Positions 44,448 to 58,374 are shown, counted from the first letter of the stretch. The stretch: DNA of 64,000 nucleotides from Acidiphilium rubrum (GCF_900156265.1 NZ_FTNE01000016.1:1-64000), one strand, 5' to 3'. Translations and numbers: made by a program. Notes: generated by a model from the sequence alone, not told the origin.

Positions 44448-47039
44448 CCCCATCAACCCAACCCAGACCACCAGCGCCGCCAGCGCCAGGCTCACCGCAA
44501 GCCGCGTGCCGCGTGGGCGATAGAAAAAGCGCACCCGGCTATGGCCCGCCGGCAGCGTGATCGATTGGAACACCGCCCCGGTTCGCCGGATCGCGGCGGG
44601 ATGGCCATCGATGGTGACGTGCCAGCCCGGGAACCAGGCTTCCAACCGGGTCAGCTTCGCCGGTGCGGGGCAATCGGCGTCGAGCTTGTTCAGCCCGTAA
44701 GGGGTCAGGCGGCAGGCGGGCGATGCGGTGAACAGCGCGCGGTGCTGCGGCAGGCGATAGATCGTCATCACCCGATCCTGATAGACCCGCCTGATCTGCT
44801 GGCTCTGGCGGTCCGTGCTGATGGTCAGCCGCGGCATGGTCGTGCCATCGGCGTTGCGGCGCAGCCAGATCGCCACCGCACCCACCCCCTGCCGGTGGGT
44901 GAGGCGTAGCGTGATCGTCTGACCGGCCGCGATCGGCAGCGGCGGGGTGAGATTGATCGGCAGCGGCGCGTCATCGGTTGCGTGATCGAGCGGCGCTGAG
45001 CCAGTTGCGCAGATCGACCCGGCGCAGAGCCGGGCGGCGAGGCTGCCGTGGGCGTGGCCGTTGTATGTGCCGATCAGGATGGCGATGCGGTCGATCGGGT
45101 TGGCGGTGCCGCGGATGATGCTGGTCTCGGCCGCCGGCAGGGTGGTTTCGAGTGACTGGCCGGAACCCAGCACGGCCGCACCGGCGGGTGGGGCGTGGTC
45201 CGGCACCGGGCGCTCGACGCGGAACGGATCGGTGCCCGGATCGGCGATGATGTATTTCACGCCGCTCGCCTCGTAGTTCGCGAGATTGCGGCGCAGGGCC
45301 GCGACGCCGCCTGCCATGCCCTGCGGGGTCCACCAGCCGACGAACATGATCGCGTCGGATTCGGCGTTGAGCCGGCTCGTGATGTAGTGGCTCCAGCCGC
45401 GCGAGACCGGCAGTTGATTGTCGTTCAGCGCGGCGAGTTCGTCACCGGCCGGATAGTCCGGGCCGAACGGGCGCAGCGAGTAGAACCGGTTCAAACCGAG
45501 ATGCGCCCTCAGATAGGCGATGCCGCCGCGATGAAACTGATAGGCGCGCGGCGCGCAGAGTTGCGGCACACTCGCGATGATGAAGCTGTCGAGCACGATC
45601 AGGCCCAGCACGAGCGATGCGGCCAGCCTGGTCGGGCGGCGCAGCAGCGCGATCAGGATGGCGGCGCCGGCGGATAGTTCCAGCAGATTGCCGAACAGGA
45701 TGAGATGACGGAGCGCGGGGGATGACGCGTGATACCAGGCGAGGATGGCATGGGCGGCGGGAAGCACCGCGGTGAGACCGGCCGCGATGAGGAGTGCCAC
45801 CAGCGCTGTGGCGGTGGGCGAGCGGGGTGGCCCGTCGTTGATCCACCGATCGAAGCCAAAGCCGGCCAGGATGAAGACGGCGAGTTCGACCGCCGGGATG
45901 ATGAACCTGACCGCATCGATCCGCGCAAGATCGGGGATGATGGCGTTGAGGATGGCGGTGACATACGGCAGGCCGAAGCAGCGCGCGAGGCCGATCAGGC
46001 TGAACAGGGTGAGTGCCACGATCAGGGTGCGGTTGCGGTCGGTGCGGGCGCGGACGATGGCGGCCAGCGCCGGCACCACGGCAGTGAGGCCGAGCCAGCC
46101 GCCCAGATCGGGCCAATCATAGATGAAGGGGGCAGGAATGCCGAGCGGCCGCCCTGATGGGATCGGGCCATAGATGAAGGGGAACAGAAAGACCGGCGCC
46201 ATTTCCGGGCGCAGATGCAGGATCGCGTAGAATCGCTTGTGGAAGCCGAGAAATGTATGGCCGACATAATGCAGGAACGGGATGATCTGCGGCAGGGTGA
46301 GCATGAGACCGATGGCTGTGCCGATCGCGAGTTTGGCCGCGAAGCGGTGTCGGTGCGGGCCGAGACCGGCCAGGCGGACCAGCGCCCACACGGCCGCCAG
46401 TAATCCATCGAGATAGGCGACCTCGGGGTAGCCACCGTACAGCGAATAGGCCAAGGCGAAAGGGATGAGGTTCCAGCCACCCGTCTGGCCAGCGCGGGCG
46501 GCTTGGGCGGCGCGTTCGAGCCCCAGCAGCAGCAGCGGTAGAAAGGCCATCGACCCCATCGCCTGCGTTGCCATCAGGAAACTGCTGTTGAGGGCGAACA
46601 AGGCGCCGGTCAGCCACGCCGCTCGTTTGCGGCAACCGAGCGCGCGCATCAGGTAATAGGATGATAATCCTGCGATACACTGCATCAGGATTTTCACGAC
46701 CAGCCAGCCCTGCCACCATTTGAAGATCAGGATGAACGGCAGGAAGAAGGACATGGTCTGCATTTCGGCCGCGAGCGGCATGCCGATGCCGGAATAGGGA
46801 TTCCACCAGGGCACGATGCCGTGCAACCAGTCGAGCGCGCTGAGCCGGCCGAGCGGCTGGTTCAGAATGCCGATCGAGGCGTCGACATAGCCGGGTGAAC
46901 CGAACAGCCAGGGTTGGCCGTGGTAGGTGGCTAGAAAACTCCAGGCTCCGGCGGGGTTGACCGCGACGACGCCGAGCAGGGCGAGGATGCTGGCGCCGAT
47001 CGGCAGGGCGATCAGGCCACAAAGGGCGAGCGGCTTCAT
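44403..47039 (-). CDS. YfhO-like polytopic membrane protein, paralogue 2, element-encoded C-terminus
   Basis: 878 residues from the ATG at 47039. It has the same layout as paralogue 1: about 12 membrane helices, loops GIVPWWNPYSGIGMPLAAEMQTMSFF and GGYPEVAYLDG, a soluble domain and a final helix. Both have the FYRPRGTRL-type segment before the last helix. After that helix paralogue 1 continues with a basic tail (RPYRAFRRRALPRGG). Here the tail is replaced by EGFFFVKKTQETS, read from an AT-rich repeat element. The frame stays open far upstream, antisense to katG; that extension is spurious. The region 47040-47207 separates it from the divergent katG. Confidence 0.82.
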   Translation of the reverse strand: MKPLALCGLIALPIGASILALLGVVAVNPAGAWSFLATYHGQPWLFGSPGYVDASIGILNQPLGRLSALDWLHGIVPWWNPYSGIGMPLAAEMQTMSFFLPFILIFKWWQGWLVVKILMQCIAGLSSYYLMRALGCRKRAAWLTGALFALNSSFLMATQAMGSMAFLPLLLLGLERAAQAARAGQTGGWNLIPFALAYSLYGGYPEVAYLDGLLAAVWALVRLAGLGPHRHRFAAKLAIGTAIGLMLTLPQIIPFLHYVGHTFLGFHKRFYAILHLRPEMAPVFLFPFIYGPIPSGRPLGIPAPFIYDWPDLGGWLGLTAVVPALAAIVRARTDRNRTLIVALTLFSLIGLARCFGLPYVTAILNAIIPDLARIDAVRFIIPAVELAVFILAGFGFDRWINDGPPRSPTATALVALLIAAGLTAVLPAAHAILAWYHASSPALRHLILFGNLLELSAGAAILIALLRRPTRLAASLVLGLIVLDSFIIASVPQLCAPRAYQFHRGGIAYLRAHLGLNRFYSLRPFGPDYPAGDELAALNDNQLPVSRGWSHYITSRLNAESDAIMFVGWWTPQGMAGGVAALRRNLANYEASGVKYIIADPGTDPFRVERPVPDHAPPAGAAVLGSGQSLETTLPAAETSIIRGTANPIDRIAILIGTYNGHAHGSLAARLCAGSICATGSAPLDHATDDAPLPINLTPPLPIAAGQTITLRLTHRQGVGAVAIWLRRNADGTTMPRLTISTDRQSQQIRRVYQDRVMTIYRLPQHRALFTASPACRLTPYGLNKLDADCPAPAKLTRLEAWFPGWHVTIDGHPAAIRRTGAVFQSITLPAGHSRVRFFYRPRGTRLAVSLALAALVVWVGLMGREGFFFVKKTQETS

Positions 47040-47180
47040 GGCGCGGTTTTGTCCGAACTGGCGAAACAAGCAAGATCGGTCGCGTGTGACGCATAGGTTT
47101 GCCCGATGAACCAGATATGGAGAATCGACTTCACCTATAACGCCATGGGGTGCTCTAAGGAGGCTTCGTGGCGGAACTGA

Positions 47181-49400
<2,220 letters not shown>

Positions 49401-49422
49401 TTGCAGCGATCGGTTGAGGTGC

Positions 49423-49443
49423 GGCGGCGTCGGTGACGCCGCC
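49423..49443 (+). terminator. Hairpin after katG
   Basis: GGCGGCGTC-GGT-GACGCCGCC forms a nine-base-pair stem starting 23 bases after the katG stop. No T-run follows, so it may be only a stabilising hairpin. Confidence 0.5.
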
Positions 49444-49509
49444 GTACTGATTCCGGGGGTTTGGTTTCGTTGTTTTGTTGCTATATCGTAACGATTTAGG
49501 CGTGCGAAC

Positions 49510-50196
49510 TCATGGACCCTTGCGCCACATTTTTTTGACGTTGAAGGACGGCACGAAGGGCTGGTGCCAGGGCGGTACGGGGGGTGGCGGCGGGCCGAGG
49601 ATTTCGTGGAGTTGTTCTGGCGTGAAGTCGATGCTGCCGTCGGGGTTGATTTTGTATTGGTCCATGAAGCTGGGCTGGCGCTTTGGTTTGCGGATGCGCT
49701 TGGGCCGGGGCTTGGTCGATTTGGGGCGCTTGATGCTGGCTGGGTAGCGCAGGCCGAGCATGGTGTGGACCGGGCGGAGGATGCGGCCGAGGCTGGGGTG
49801 GGTGGCCAGCAGCGCCTGGACGATGGGATCTTCCATGAAGTGCTGGAGTTCGAGGCGGGCGTTGGCACCGGCGACGATGGGGGCGGCTGGGCCGTTGGGG
49901 AGCAGGCGGATGAGCCAGGCGAAGCCGCGCGGGAGGGTTAGGGCGGGTTTGGGTTTGGGTTCGGTGGCTTCTTTGCGTTCGGTCTTGGCGCGGATGCGGG
50001 GGGTTTGCGGGGGTTTGGCGGCGATTTTGGCGAAGCGGGCGATCTGGCGGCTGAGGTAGTTCCAGATCAGGACGAGGAGCGGGCCGTGGATTTTGAGGCG
50101 GTAGCCGTTGTCGGCCACGGAGCGTTGCAGGGCGCGGAAGATCATCGCGAAGCGCTCGGACGGGTCGGCGGGCATGAAAGGCGCGTTCGAGATCAT
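49510..50196 (-). CDS. Hypothetical proline-rich basic protein (full copy of the gene at 1-395)
   Basis: 228 residues from the ATG at 50196. It begins PFMPADPSERFAMIFRALQRSVADNGYR, then has a hydrophobic/basic helix (GPLLVLIWNYLSRQIARFAKIAAK), a Lys/Pro-rich linker, and the conserved block ending in NVKKMWRKGP. No known domain or catalytic motif is apparent. The open frame continues upstream antisense to rpsB, but that part is not conserved and was excluded. No convincing ribosome site precedes the ATG. Two copies in one 64-kb window suggest a family with several copies in this genome. Function unknown. Confidence 0.7.
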   Translation of the reverse strand: MISNAPFMPADPSERFAMIFRALQRSVADNGYRLKIHGPLLVLIWNYLSRQIARFAKIAAKPPQTPRIRAKTERKEATEPKPKPALTLPRGFAWLIRLLPNGPAAPIVAGANARLELQHFMEDPIVQALLATHPSLGRILRPVHTMLGLRYPASIKRPKSTKPRPKRIRKPKRQPSFMDQYKINPDGSIDFTPEQLHEILGPPPPPVPPWHQPFVPSFNVKKMWRKGP

Positions 50197-50288
50197 GGGG
50201 GGAGATAAACATAGAGGGTGGGGGGTGAGAAAGGGGTTTGTTAGGGGATGCGTTAGAATTTTTGGTTTGGGTTCTGGCGGGGGTGGAT

Positions 50289-50321
50289 TGATGGGCTTCG
50301 CAAGGGCTCTGCCCATCCTAC
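50289..50321 (-). repeat. REP-like palindrome with GTAG tetranucleotide, ATGGGC stem
   Basis: ATGGGC (50291-50296) pairs with GCCCAT (50311-50316), followed by CCTAC. On the minus strand this reads GTAGG then the stem-loop, the same order as the four REPs around the RAYT gene but with a different stem. Confidence 0.55.
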
Positions 50322-50337
50322 AGCCTGCTGATGAATA

Positions 50338-50378
50338 AGAGTTTTTTGGTTCTTTTTTGCAAAAAAGAACTGCTTCCT
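50338..50378 (+). repeat. AT-rich element, right half only
   Basis: GAGTTTTTTGGTTC arm and hairpin GTTCTTTTTT/AAAAAAGAAC, then TGCTTCC. No left half or core. It lies upstream of rpsB. Confidence 0.75.
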
Positions 50379-50541
50379 TGCCTTCCCTGCCCTTCTGCGG
50401 CATACCGCGCGCGTCAGCTTTTGCTGATAATTCGCACATGGAGCGCCTTCCCCTGTTTGGGGTCCGGTGCCGCGAGGCATGGCTCTGTGGAGGTTTTAAC
50501 CGGACGATCGCCGAAGTGCGGTCATAGAAAGGATGTTGCTC
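50379..50541 (+). promoter_or_regulatory. Probable rpsB promoter and leader region
   Basis: No gene is visible from 50197 to 50541. This part should hold the rpsB promoter and 5' leader. A possible -10 (GATAAT, 50426-50431) is present but I find no convincing -35. A small CCCC-TGTTT-GGGG hairpin and the segment GTGGAGGTTTTAACCGG follow. Leaders of this kind can bind S2 for autoregulation; that is inference here. Confidence 0.4.
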
Positions 50542-51315
50542 ATGGCTATGCCAGAGGTTTCGTTGCGTCAGTTGCTCGAGTCGGGTGTGCATTTCGGGCA
50601 CAACACGCGGCGGTGGAATCCGCGGATGGCGCCGTATTTGTTTGGCGTGCGCAATCAGGTTCATATCATTGATTTGCAGCAGACGGTGCCGATGCTGGAG
50701 CGGGCGTTGCGCGAGGTGCGTAATGTTGCGGCCGGTGGCGGGCGTGTGTTGTTTGTTGGCACCAAGCGCGCGGCGGCGGATCATGTGGCCGAGGCGGCGA
50801 CGCGGTGTGGGCAGTATTATGTCAATCATCGGTGGTTGGGCGGGATGCTGACGAATTGGAAGACGATTACCAATTCGATCCGCAAATTGCGCCAGATGGA
50901 AGACACCGTGAGTGGTGAGGCGCAGGGCCTGACCAAGAAGGAAATTCTGAACCTGTCGCGCGAGAAGGAGAAGCTGGAGCGCGCGTTGGGTGGCATCAAG
51001 GAGATGGGCGGGCTGCCGGATATTCTGTTCATCATCGACACCAACAAGGAGAAGTTGGCGGTCGAGGAGGCGAACAAGCTTGGGATTCCGGTGATTGCGG
51101 TGCTGGATTCCAATTCGGACCCTGAGGGCGTGACCTATCCGATTCCGGGCAACGACGATGCGATCCGCGCGATTACGATGTATTGCGATCTGATTGCGGG
51201 CGCGGTGCTCGAGGGGATCAGTGCTGAGATGGCGGGTTCGGGTGTGGATATCGGGGCGATGGAAGAGTTGCCGCCGGATGCGGGCGCCGATGAGGATGCC
51301 GCAGTTCACGCCTGA
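50542..51315 (+). CDS. rpsB: 30S ribosomal protein S2
   Basis: 257 residues. N-terminal [29 protein letters not shown], the [11 protein letters not shown] segment, [15 protein letters not shown] and [15 protein letters not shown] are diagnostic of S2. The start at 50542 is set by GAAAGGA nine bases upstream; the ATG at 50533 falls inside that site. S2 joins late in 30S assembly and is needed for translation of leadered mRNAs. It is in an operon with tsf 29 bases downstream. Confidence 0.98.
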   Translation: MAMPEVSLRQLLESGVHFGHNTRRWNPRMAPYLFGVRNQVHIIDLQQTVPMLERALREVRNVAAGGGRVLFVGTKRAAADHVAEAATRCGQYYVNHRWLGGMLTNWKTITNSIRKLRQMEDTVSGEAQGLTKKEILNLSREKEKLERALGGIKEMGGLPDILFIIDTNKEKLAVEEANKLGIPVIAVLDSNSDPEGVTYPIPGNDDAIRAITMYCDLIAGAVLEGISAEMAGSGVDIGAMEELPPDAGADEDAAVHA

Positions 51316-51344
51316 GTTTTTTTGATCAATTGAGGAGGATGACC

Positions 51345-52250
51345 ATGGCCGAAGTTACGGGCACGATGGTGAAGGATCTGCGCGACAAGACGGGCGCGGG
51401 GATGATGGATTGCAAGAAGGCGCTGGTTGAGGCCGGCGGCGACATGGAAGCCGCGGTGGATTGGCTGCGCAAGAAGGGTCTGGCGGCGGCGGCCAAGAAA
51501 TCGGGCCGGGTTGCGGCCGAGGGCCTGGTTGGCGTGGCGCATGAGGGCAACAAGGCGGCGATGGTCGAGGTGAATGCCGAGACCGATTTCGTGGCGCGCA
51601 ATGATGCGTTTCAGGCGTTCGTCGAGACGGTTGCCACGCTTGCGCTGAGCGTGGGCGAGGATGTCGAGGCGTTGAAGGCGGCGGCGTATCCGGGGACTTC
51701 GCATTCGGTGGCCGAGGAGTTGACGCATCTGATTGCGACGGTGGGCGAGAACATGACGATCCGGCGGGTTGCCGTGATCGAGGTTTCGCGCGGGGCGGCG
51801 GCTTCGTATGTGCATGGCGCGTTGAAGCCGGGCCTGGGCAAGATTGGCGTGCTGGTTGCGCTGGAGGGTGACGCCGAGGCGGCGTTGGCGGCACTCGGGC
51901 GGCAGATTGGCATGCATATTGCGGCGACGCGGCCGGATGCGATCAGCGCGGCGGATGTGGACCCGGCGGCGGTTGCGCGCGAGCGGGCGATTTTCGCGGA
52001 CCAGGCGCGGGCCGAGGGCAAGCCGGATGCGATCATCGAAAAGATGGTCGAGGGGCGGGTTCGCAAGTATTTCGCGGATGTGGTGTTGCTCGAGCAGGTG
52101 TGGGTGCATGACGGCGAGAGCAAGGTGCAGAAGATTGTGCACAATGCCGGGGCCGAGGTGACGCGGTTTGTGCGGTTCACGCTTGGTGAGGGGATTGAGA
52201 AGGAGACCACCGATTTCGCGGCCGAGGTTGCGGCGGCGGCGGGGGTTTGA
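51345..52250 (+). CDS. tsf: Elongation factor Ts
   Basis: 301 residues. Exchanges GDP for GTP on EF-Tu. The N-terminal UBA-like part [37 protein letters not shown] and the core motif [15 protein letters not shown] are diagnostic. A strong GAGGAGG precedes the ATG. A good intrinsic terminator follows within 90 bases. In most alphaproteobacteria pyrH and frr come next; here the operon ends and an Mrr-type gene follows. Confidence 0.98.
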   Translation: MAEVTGTMVKDLRDKTGAGMMDCKKALVEAGGDMEAAVDWLRKKGLAAAAKKSGRVAAEGLVGVAHEGNKAAMVEVNAETDFVARNDAFQAFVETVATLALSVGEDVEALKAAAYPGTSHSVAEELTHLIATVGENMTIRRVAVIEVSRGAAASYVHGALKPGLGKIGVLVALEGDAEAALAALGRQIGMHIAATRPDAISAADVDPAAVARERAIFADQARAEGKPDAIIEKMVEGRVRKYFADVVLLEQVWVHDGESKVQKIVHNAGAEVTRFVRFTLGEGIEKETTDFAAEVAAAAGV

Positions 52251-52301
52251 GGTTGGGGGTTTTTCCGTAAGGGGGAGGCTTCGGCGTTTTTGAGGGTTGG
52301 G

Positions 52302-52339
52302 CCGGCGGCGTGGGGTTTTCACGCCGCCGGTTTTTTTTT
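52302..52339 (+). terminator. Intrinsic terminator of rpsB-tsf
   Basis: The stem CCGGCGGCGTG/CACGCCGCCGG (52302-52312 and 52320-52330) with a seven-base loop is followed directly by nine T. Confidence 0.93.
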
Positions 52340-52424
52340 GGTTGGGGGTGGGGTGGGGTGATGGGGGTTGGAGGCATGGTCGTACTTACTTGTCAAACGG
52401 ACATTCGATCGGCACAGTTCAGTG

Positions 52425-53381
52425 ATGCCCTCACCACATTTCCCCGGCGTTAAAACACCACCTCGGTACGAGGGCGCATTCCTTCGGTTCATGAATCCAT
52501 TATTGGATGCGATGCGCGAGAAAGGTGGGCAAGCGCGGCCGCGCGAAATCTATGATACGATCGCGCACAGGCTTAATCTGTCCGAGGAAGAGCGAACAGT
52601 TACTAACAAGAATGGTTATCCGCGCTTTGAAAATCAAATCGCATGGGCACGCTCCTATCTGGTCAAAACCGGCTACCTGGATTCACCCTCTCGCGGTGTC
52701 TGGAGGCTTACTGACAAAGGCAAAGAAGCCTATCTCGATGGCCCCGACATAGATTTGATTTGGCAGCGCGTCATGGAGATGAACGCCCTGGCAAAGGCCA
52801 AGATCGGAAGCGATGAGGGAGTGGCGCAGGGGGTCGTCTTCGATCGGCAACCCTCTGTGAAAGACGAGGAAGATGAGGTCATCGCCCCTTCGCCGCAGAC
52901 TTCGCCTTATAGCGATCATCGAGCCGCCCTCGTCACGTTGATCGGGAGTATGACGCCTGCTGGCTTTGAAGATTTCTGCTCAGAGTTGCTGGCGCGTGTC
53001 GGGGTGGAAGATGTTCAGACCACGCGGTATTCCAAAGATGGCGGCATCGATGGTACGGGCCGGTTGCGGATCAACGAATTTGTGTCTCAACCAATCGCCT
53101 TTCAGGCGAAAAAATTTGATGGCTCGGGACGGAAGGTTTCGTCGGAGGAAATCCAGCGATTTCGGGGGGCCATTGGCGGGCACATTGCGAAAGGAATTTT
53201 CTTTACAACAACAACGTTTTCTGAGGATGGACGGCGTGAAGCGCGAGCGCCCGGAAAAGTCGAAATCGAGCTTGTTGATCTGGATCGGATATTGGAGATA
53301 TGCGAGACTTATGAGATTGGGCTCATCGAGCAGAAGATTCTTGTCACGGAGCCCTCTTTCTTCGAGCGATTTCGTCGTTAG
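52425..53381 (+). CDS. mrr: Mrr-type restriction endonuclease
   Basis: 318 residues from the ATG at 52425; GTG 52422 is also possible. An N-terminal Mrr winged-helix domain (PREIYDTIAHRLNLSEEER, RSYLVKTGYLDSPSRGVWRLTDKG) is followed by a Glu/Asp-rich linker and a C-terminal Mrr_cat PD-(D/E)xK nuclease. The nuclease has FEDFCSELLARVG, DGGIDGTG with the metal-binding Asp, FQAKKF with the catalytic Lys, and GAIGGHIAKGIFFTTTTFS. Mrr enzymes cut methylated foreign DNA. Base composition is clearly more AT-rich than the neighbours and codon use is less G/C-biased, suggesting recent transfer. No methyltransferase is adjacent, as expected for a methylation-dependent enzyme. Confidence 0.9.
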   Translation: MPSPHFPGVKTPPRYEGAFLRFMNPLLDAMREKGGQARPREIYDTIAHRLNLSEEERTVTNKNGYPRFENQIAWARSYLVKTGYLDSPSRGVWRLTDKGKEAYLDGPDIDLIWQRVMEMNALAKAKIGSDEGVAQGVVFDRQPSVKDEEDEVIAPSPQTSPYSDHRAALVTLIGSMTPAGFEDFCSELLARVGVEDVQTTRYSKDGGIDGTGRLRINEFVSQPIAFQAKKFDGSGRKVSSEEIQRFRGAIGGHIAKGIFFTTTTFSEDGRREARAPGKVEIELVDLDRILEICETYEIGLIEQKILVTEPSFFERFRR

Positions 53382-53549
53382 CGAGCGTAGAGCGGAAGAA
53401 CGCAGCTTCATCCGCCAACTTTAGCGACGTTAGTCTAGGTTTGATTATTGTGAAGCGTTGCTTGGAAGTATGCAGCCGAAGTTAGTTGCATACTCAGATT
53501 GTTGTGGTGAAGGTAATCTCGGGGAATGGTGTGCAACGGCGAGAGAGAC
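53382..53549. other. AT-richer gap after mrr
   Basis: No gene is visible. A hairpin AGTATGCA/TGCATACT (53467-53494, 12-base loop) is present, without a T-run. Composition resembles mrr rather than the backbone, so it is probably part of the same acquired segment. Confidence 0.45.
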
Positions 53550-53579
53550 GGCGGATTGCGCTTCGCTTTTCCGCCCTAC
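53550..53579 (-). repeat. REP sequence 1
   Basis: GGCGGA...TCCGCC palindrome with CTAC at the right end. On the minus strand it reads GTAG followed by the stem GGCGGAAAAGCGAAGCG. One of four nearly identical copies around the RAYT gene. Confidence 0.85.
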
Positions 53580-53596
53580 GGTTGTTGCATTATTGA

Positions 53597-53632
53597 AAGT
53601 TTTTGCTTCTTTTTACAAAAAGAAGCGCTTGC
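53597..53632 (+). repeat. AT-rich element, right half only, left of RAYT cassette
   Basis: GAAAGTTTTTGCTTC arm and hairpin GCTTCTTTTT/AAAAAGAAGC, then GCTTG. It matches the half element at 54295-54330, including the following GCTTG. Confidence 0.75.
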
Positions 53633-53674
53633 TTGATTGATGGTGAAACGGGATCGTTGATCGTTCGGGAAGGA

Positions 53675-53704
53675 GGCGGATTACGCTTCGCTTTTCCGCC
53701 CTAC
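53675..53704 (-). repeat. REP sequence 2, overlapping the RAYT stop codon
   Basis: Same 30-base pattern as REP 1 with ATTACGC in place of ATTGCGC. Its terminal CTAC (53701-53704) is read on the minus strand as GTAG, and the TAG in it is the RAYT stop codon. Confidence 0.85.
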
Positions 53705-54228
53705 GGTTGCTGGGGTTGGTGGTCCGGTTCGCCCATTTCGGGGTGGGGGTCGGGGGTGTCGGGGGATGACCATGTGGGGTCGTAGAGGCCTTGGGCGACG
53801 CATTTTTGGAAGGTGGAGAAGGGCCAGGCGGCGGGGTGGGGGGCGAGGCCGTGTTTGACCGGGTTGAAGTGGATGTAGTCCATGTGGGCGCGGTAGTCGT
53901 TTTCGGTGCGGATGGTGTGTTCCCAATAGCGGTTTTGCCAGGGGCTGGGAGCGAAGTTTTGTGTGGTGGCTTTGGTGAAGCGGGTTTTGAGGGCGCGCCA
54001 GCGGGCGGCGTAATCGGTGTCGCCTTCGGGGAGGGTCCAGAGGCAGTGCATGTGGTCGGGGAGGATCACCCAGGCGTCGATGTGGAAGGGGGCGCGGTGG
54101 CGGGTGGTGCGGATGGCGGTGCGGAGGGCTTCGATTTCGCGGGTCAGGAGGTCGGAATTGCGGTTGGCGAGGTTGATGGTGAAGAAGTAGGTGCCGCCTG
54201 GGGTGCGGTTGCGGCGGTAGTTGGGCAT
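53701..54228 (-). CDS. REP-associated tyrosine transposase (RAYT)
   Basis: 175 residues. A Y1/HUH single-strand transposase of the TnpA_REP type: N-terminal MPNYRR..PGGTYFFTINL, the HUH metal motif in PDHMHCLW (His59, His61), and YRAHMDYIHFNPVKHGL with the probable catalytic Tyr118. Length is typical. Two REP copies lie on each side of it, so the cassette has the full arrangement expected of a RAYT acting on REPs. The C-terminus ends in a low-complexity Pro/Gln stretch and the stop codon falls in a REP. The frame is intact, so it may be active. The ATG is preceded by no strong ribosome site. Confidence 0.93.
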   Translation of the reverse strand: MPNYRRNRTPGGTYFFTINLANRNSDLLTREIEALRTAIRTTRHRAPFHIDAWVILPDHMHCLWTLPEGDTDYAARWRALKTRFTKATTQNFAPSPWQNRYWEHTIRTENDYRAHMDYIHFNPVKHGLAPHPAAWPFSTFQKCVAQGLYDPTWSSPDTPDPHPEMGEPDHQPQQP

Positions 54229-54294
54229 GGAAGGATGTTAGCAGGGCGGGGGGCATTGGGGTAGATTGATTTTGTGGCGACGGAGCGAAATTGA

Positions 54295-54330
54295 TGAAAG
54301 TTTTTGCTTCTTTTTTTTAAAAGAAGCGCT
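54295..54330 (+). repeat. AT-rich element, right half only, right of RAYT gene
   Basis: GAAAGTTTTTGCTTC arm and hairpin CTTCTTTT/AAAAGAAG followed by GCTTG. Near-direct repeat of 53597-53632. Confidence 0.7.
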
Positions 54331-54376
54331 TGTTTTCTTTTTTAGGGCCGGGTTGATTGCGTGTGGTTAGAGAAGA

Positions 54377-54406
54377 GGCGGATTACGCTTCGCTATTCCG
54401 CCCTAC
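54377..54406 (-). repeat. REP sequence 3
   Basis: Same pattern as the other REPs, with a CTATTCC variant in the second arm and the CTAC end (GTAG on the minus strand). Confidence 0.85.
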
Positions 54407-54441
54407 AAGTCGAAGAGGTGGGTTGCGTGTGGTTGGAAAGG

Positions 54442-54471
54442 GGCGGATTGCGCTTCGCTTTTCCGCCCTAC
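54442..54471 (-). repeat. REP sequence 4
   Basis: Identical in sequence to REP 1 and in the same orientation. It ends 14 bases before the metH stop codon. Confidence 0.85.
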
Positions 54472-54484
54472 CAGGGGGGTGGGG

Positions 54485-57970
<3,486 letters not shown>

Positions 57971-58029
57971 GATGCCTCACGATATAGCACGGACCGGGTG
58001 ATTCCAATGTTCGATGCAACGGGGGAGCA

Positions 58030-58362
58030 ATGATCGAAGTGGTGTTCGGCGGGGCGGTGGGGCCAGAGGATGCGGTACTGATCGAGGGGGATGCGCCGGC
58101 ACCGGCGGCCGCGGCGGTGGCGCGGTTCGTGGTGCCGGATCATCCGTTGCATGGCGTGGGGTGTGCGTGCTGCGCGCCGCGCGGGCCGGCGAGTGAGGCG
58201 TTGGCGCGGTTGTTTCTGGCGCGGGCGCGCGGCGAGGTGGCGTGGTTCGCGCGGGTGGTGGTGCTGGCGGGGGATGATGGCGTGGCGCTGGTGCTTGCGG
58301 CGCTGGCGGGGGATGCGGTGACGCGGGCGCGGTTTCGCGGTGTGGCAATATCGTCTGACTGA
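58030..58362 (+). CDS. Hypothetical protein with CxCC motif
   Basis: 110 residues, strongly Ala/Val-rich. The only notable feature is HGVGCACCAPRG (about residues 41-52), a Cys-x-Cys-Cys cluster that could bind metal. GGGGAG lies just before the ATG. It is divergent from metH and just upstream of the HTH-gene promoter. No family recognised. Confidence 0.6.
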   Translation: MIEVVFGGAVGPEDAVLIEGDAPAPAAAAVARFVVPDHPLHGVGCACCAPRGPASEALARLFLARARGEVAWFARVVVLAGDDGVALVLAALAGDAVTRARFRGVAISSD

Positions 58363-58374
58363 ATGTTAGTTATA

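Noticed and set aside
50197-51309. N-terminal extension of the hypothetical gene at 49510-50196
   Set aside because: The extension is antisense to rpsB, and the known copy pattern starts with the SNAPFMPADPSERF segment.
57971-58029. Cobalamin or SAM riboswitch upstream of metH
   Set aside because: The gap is only 59 bases and shows no conserved riboswitch core.
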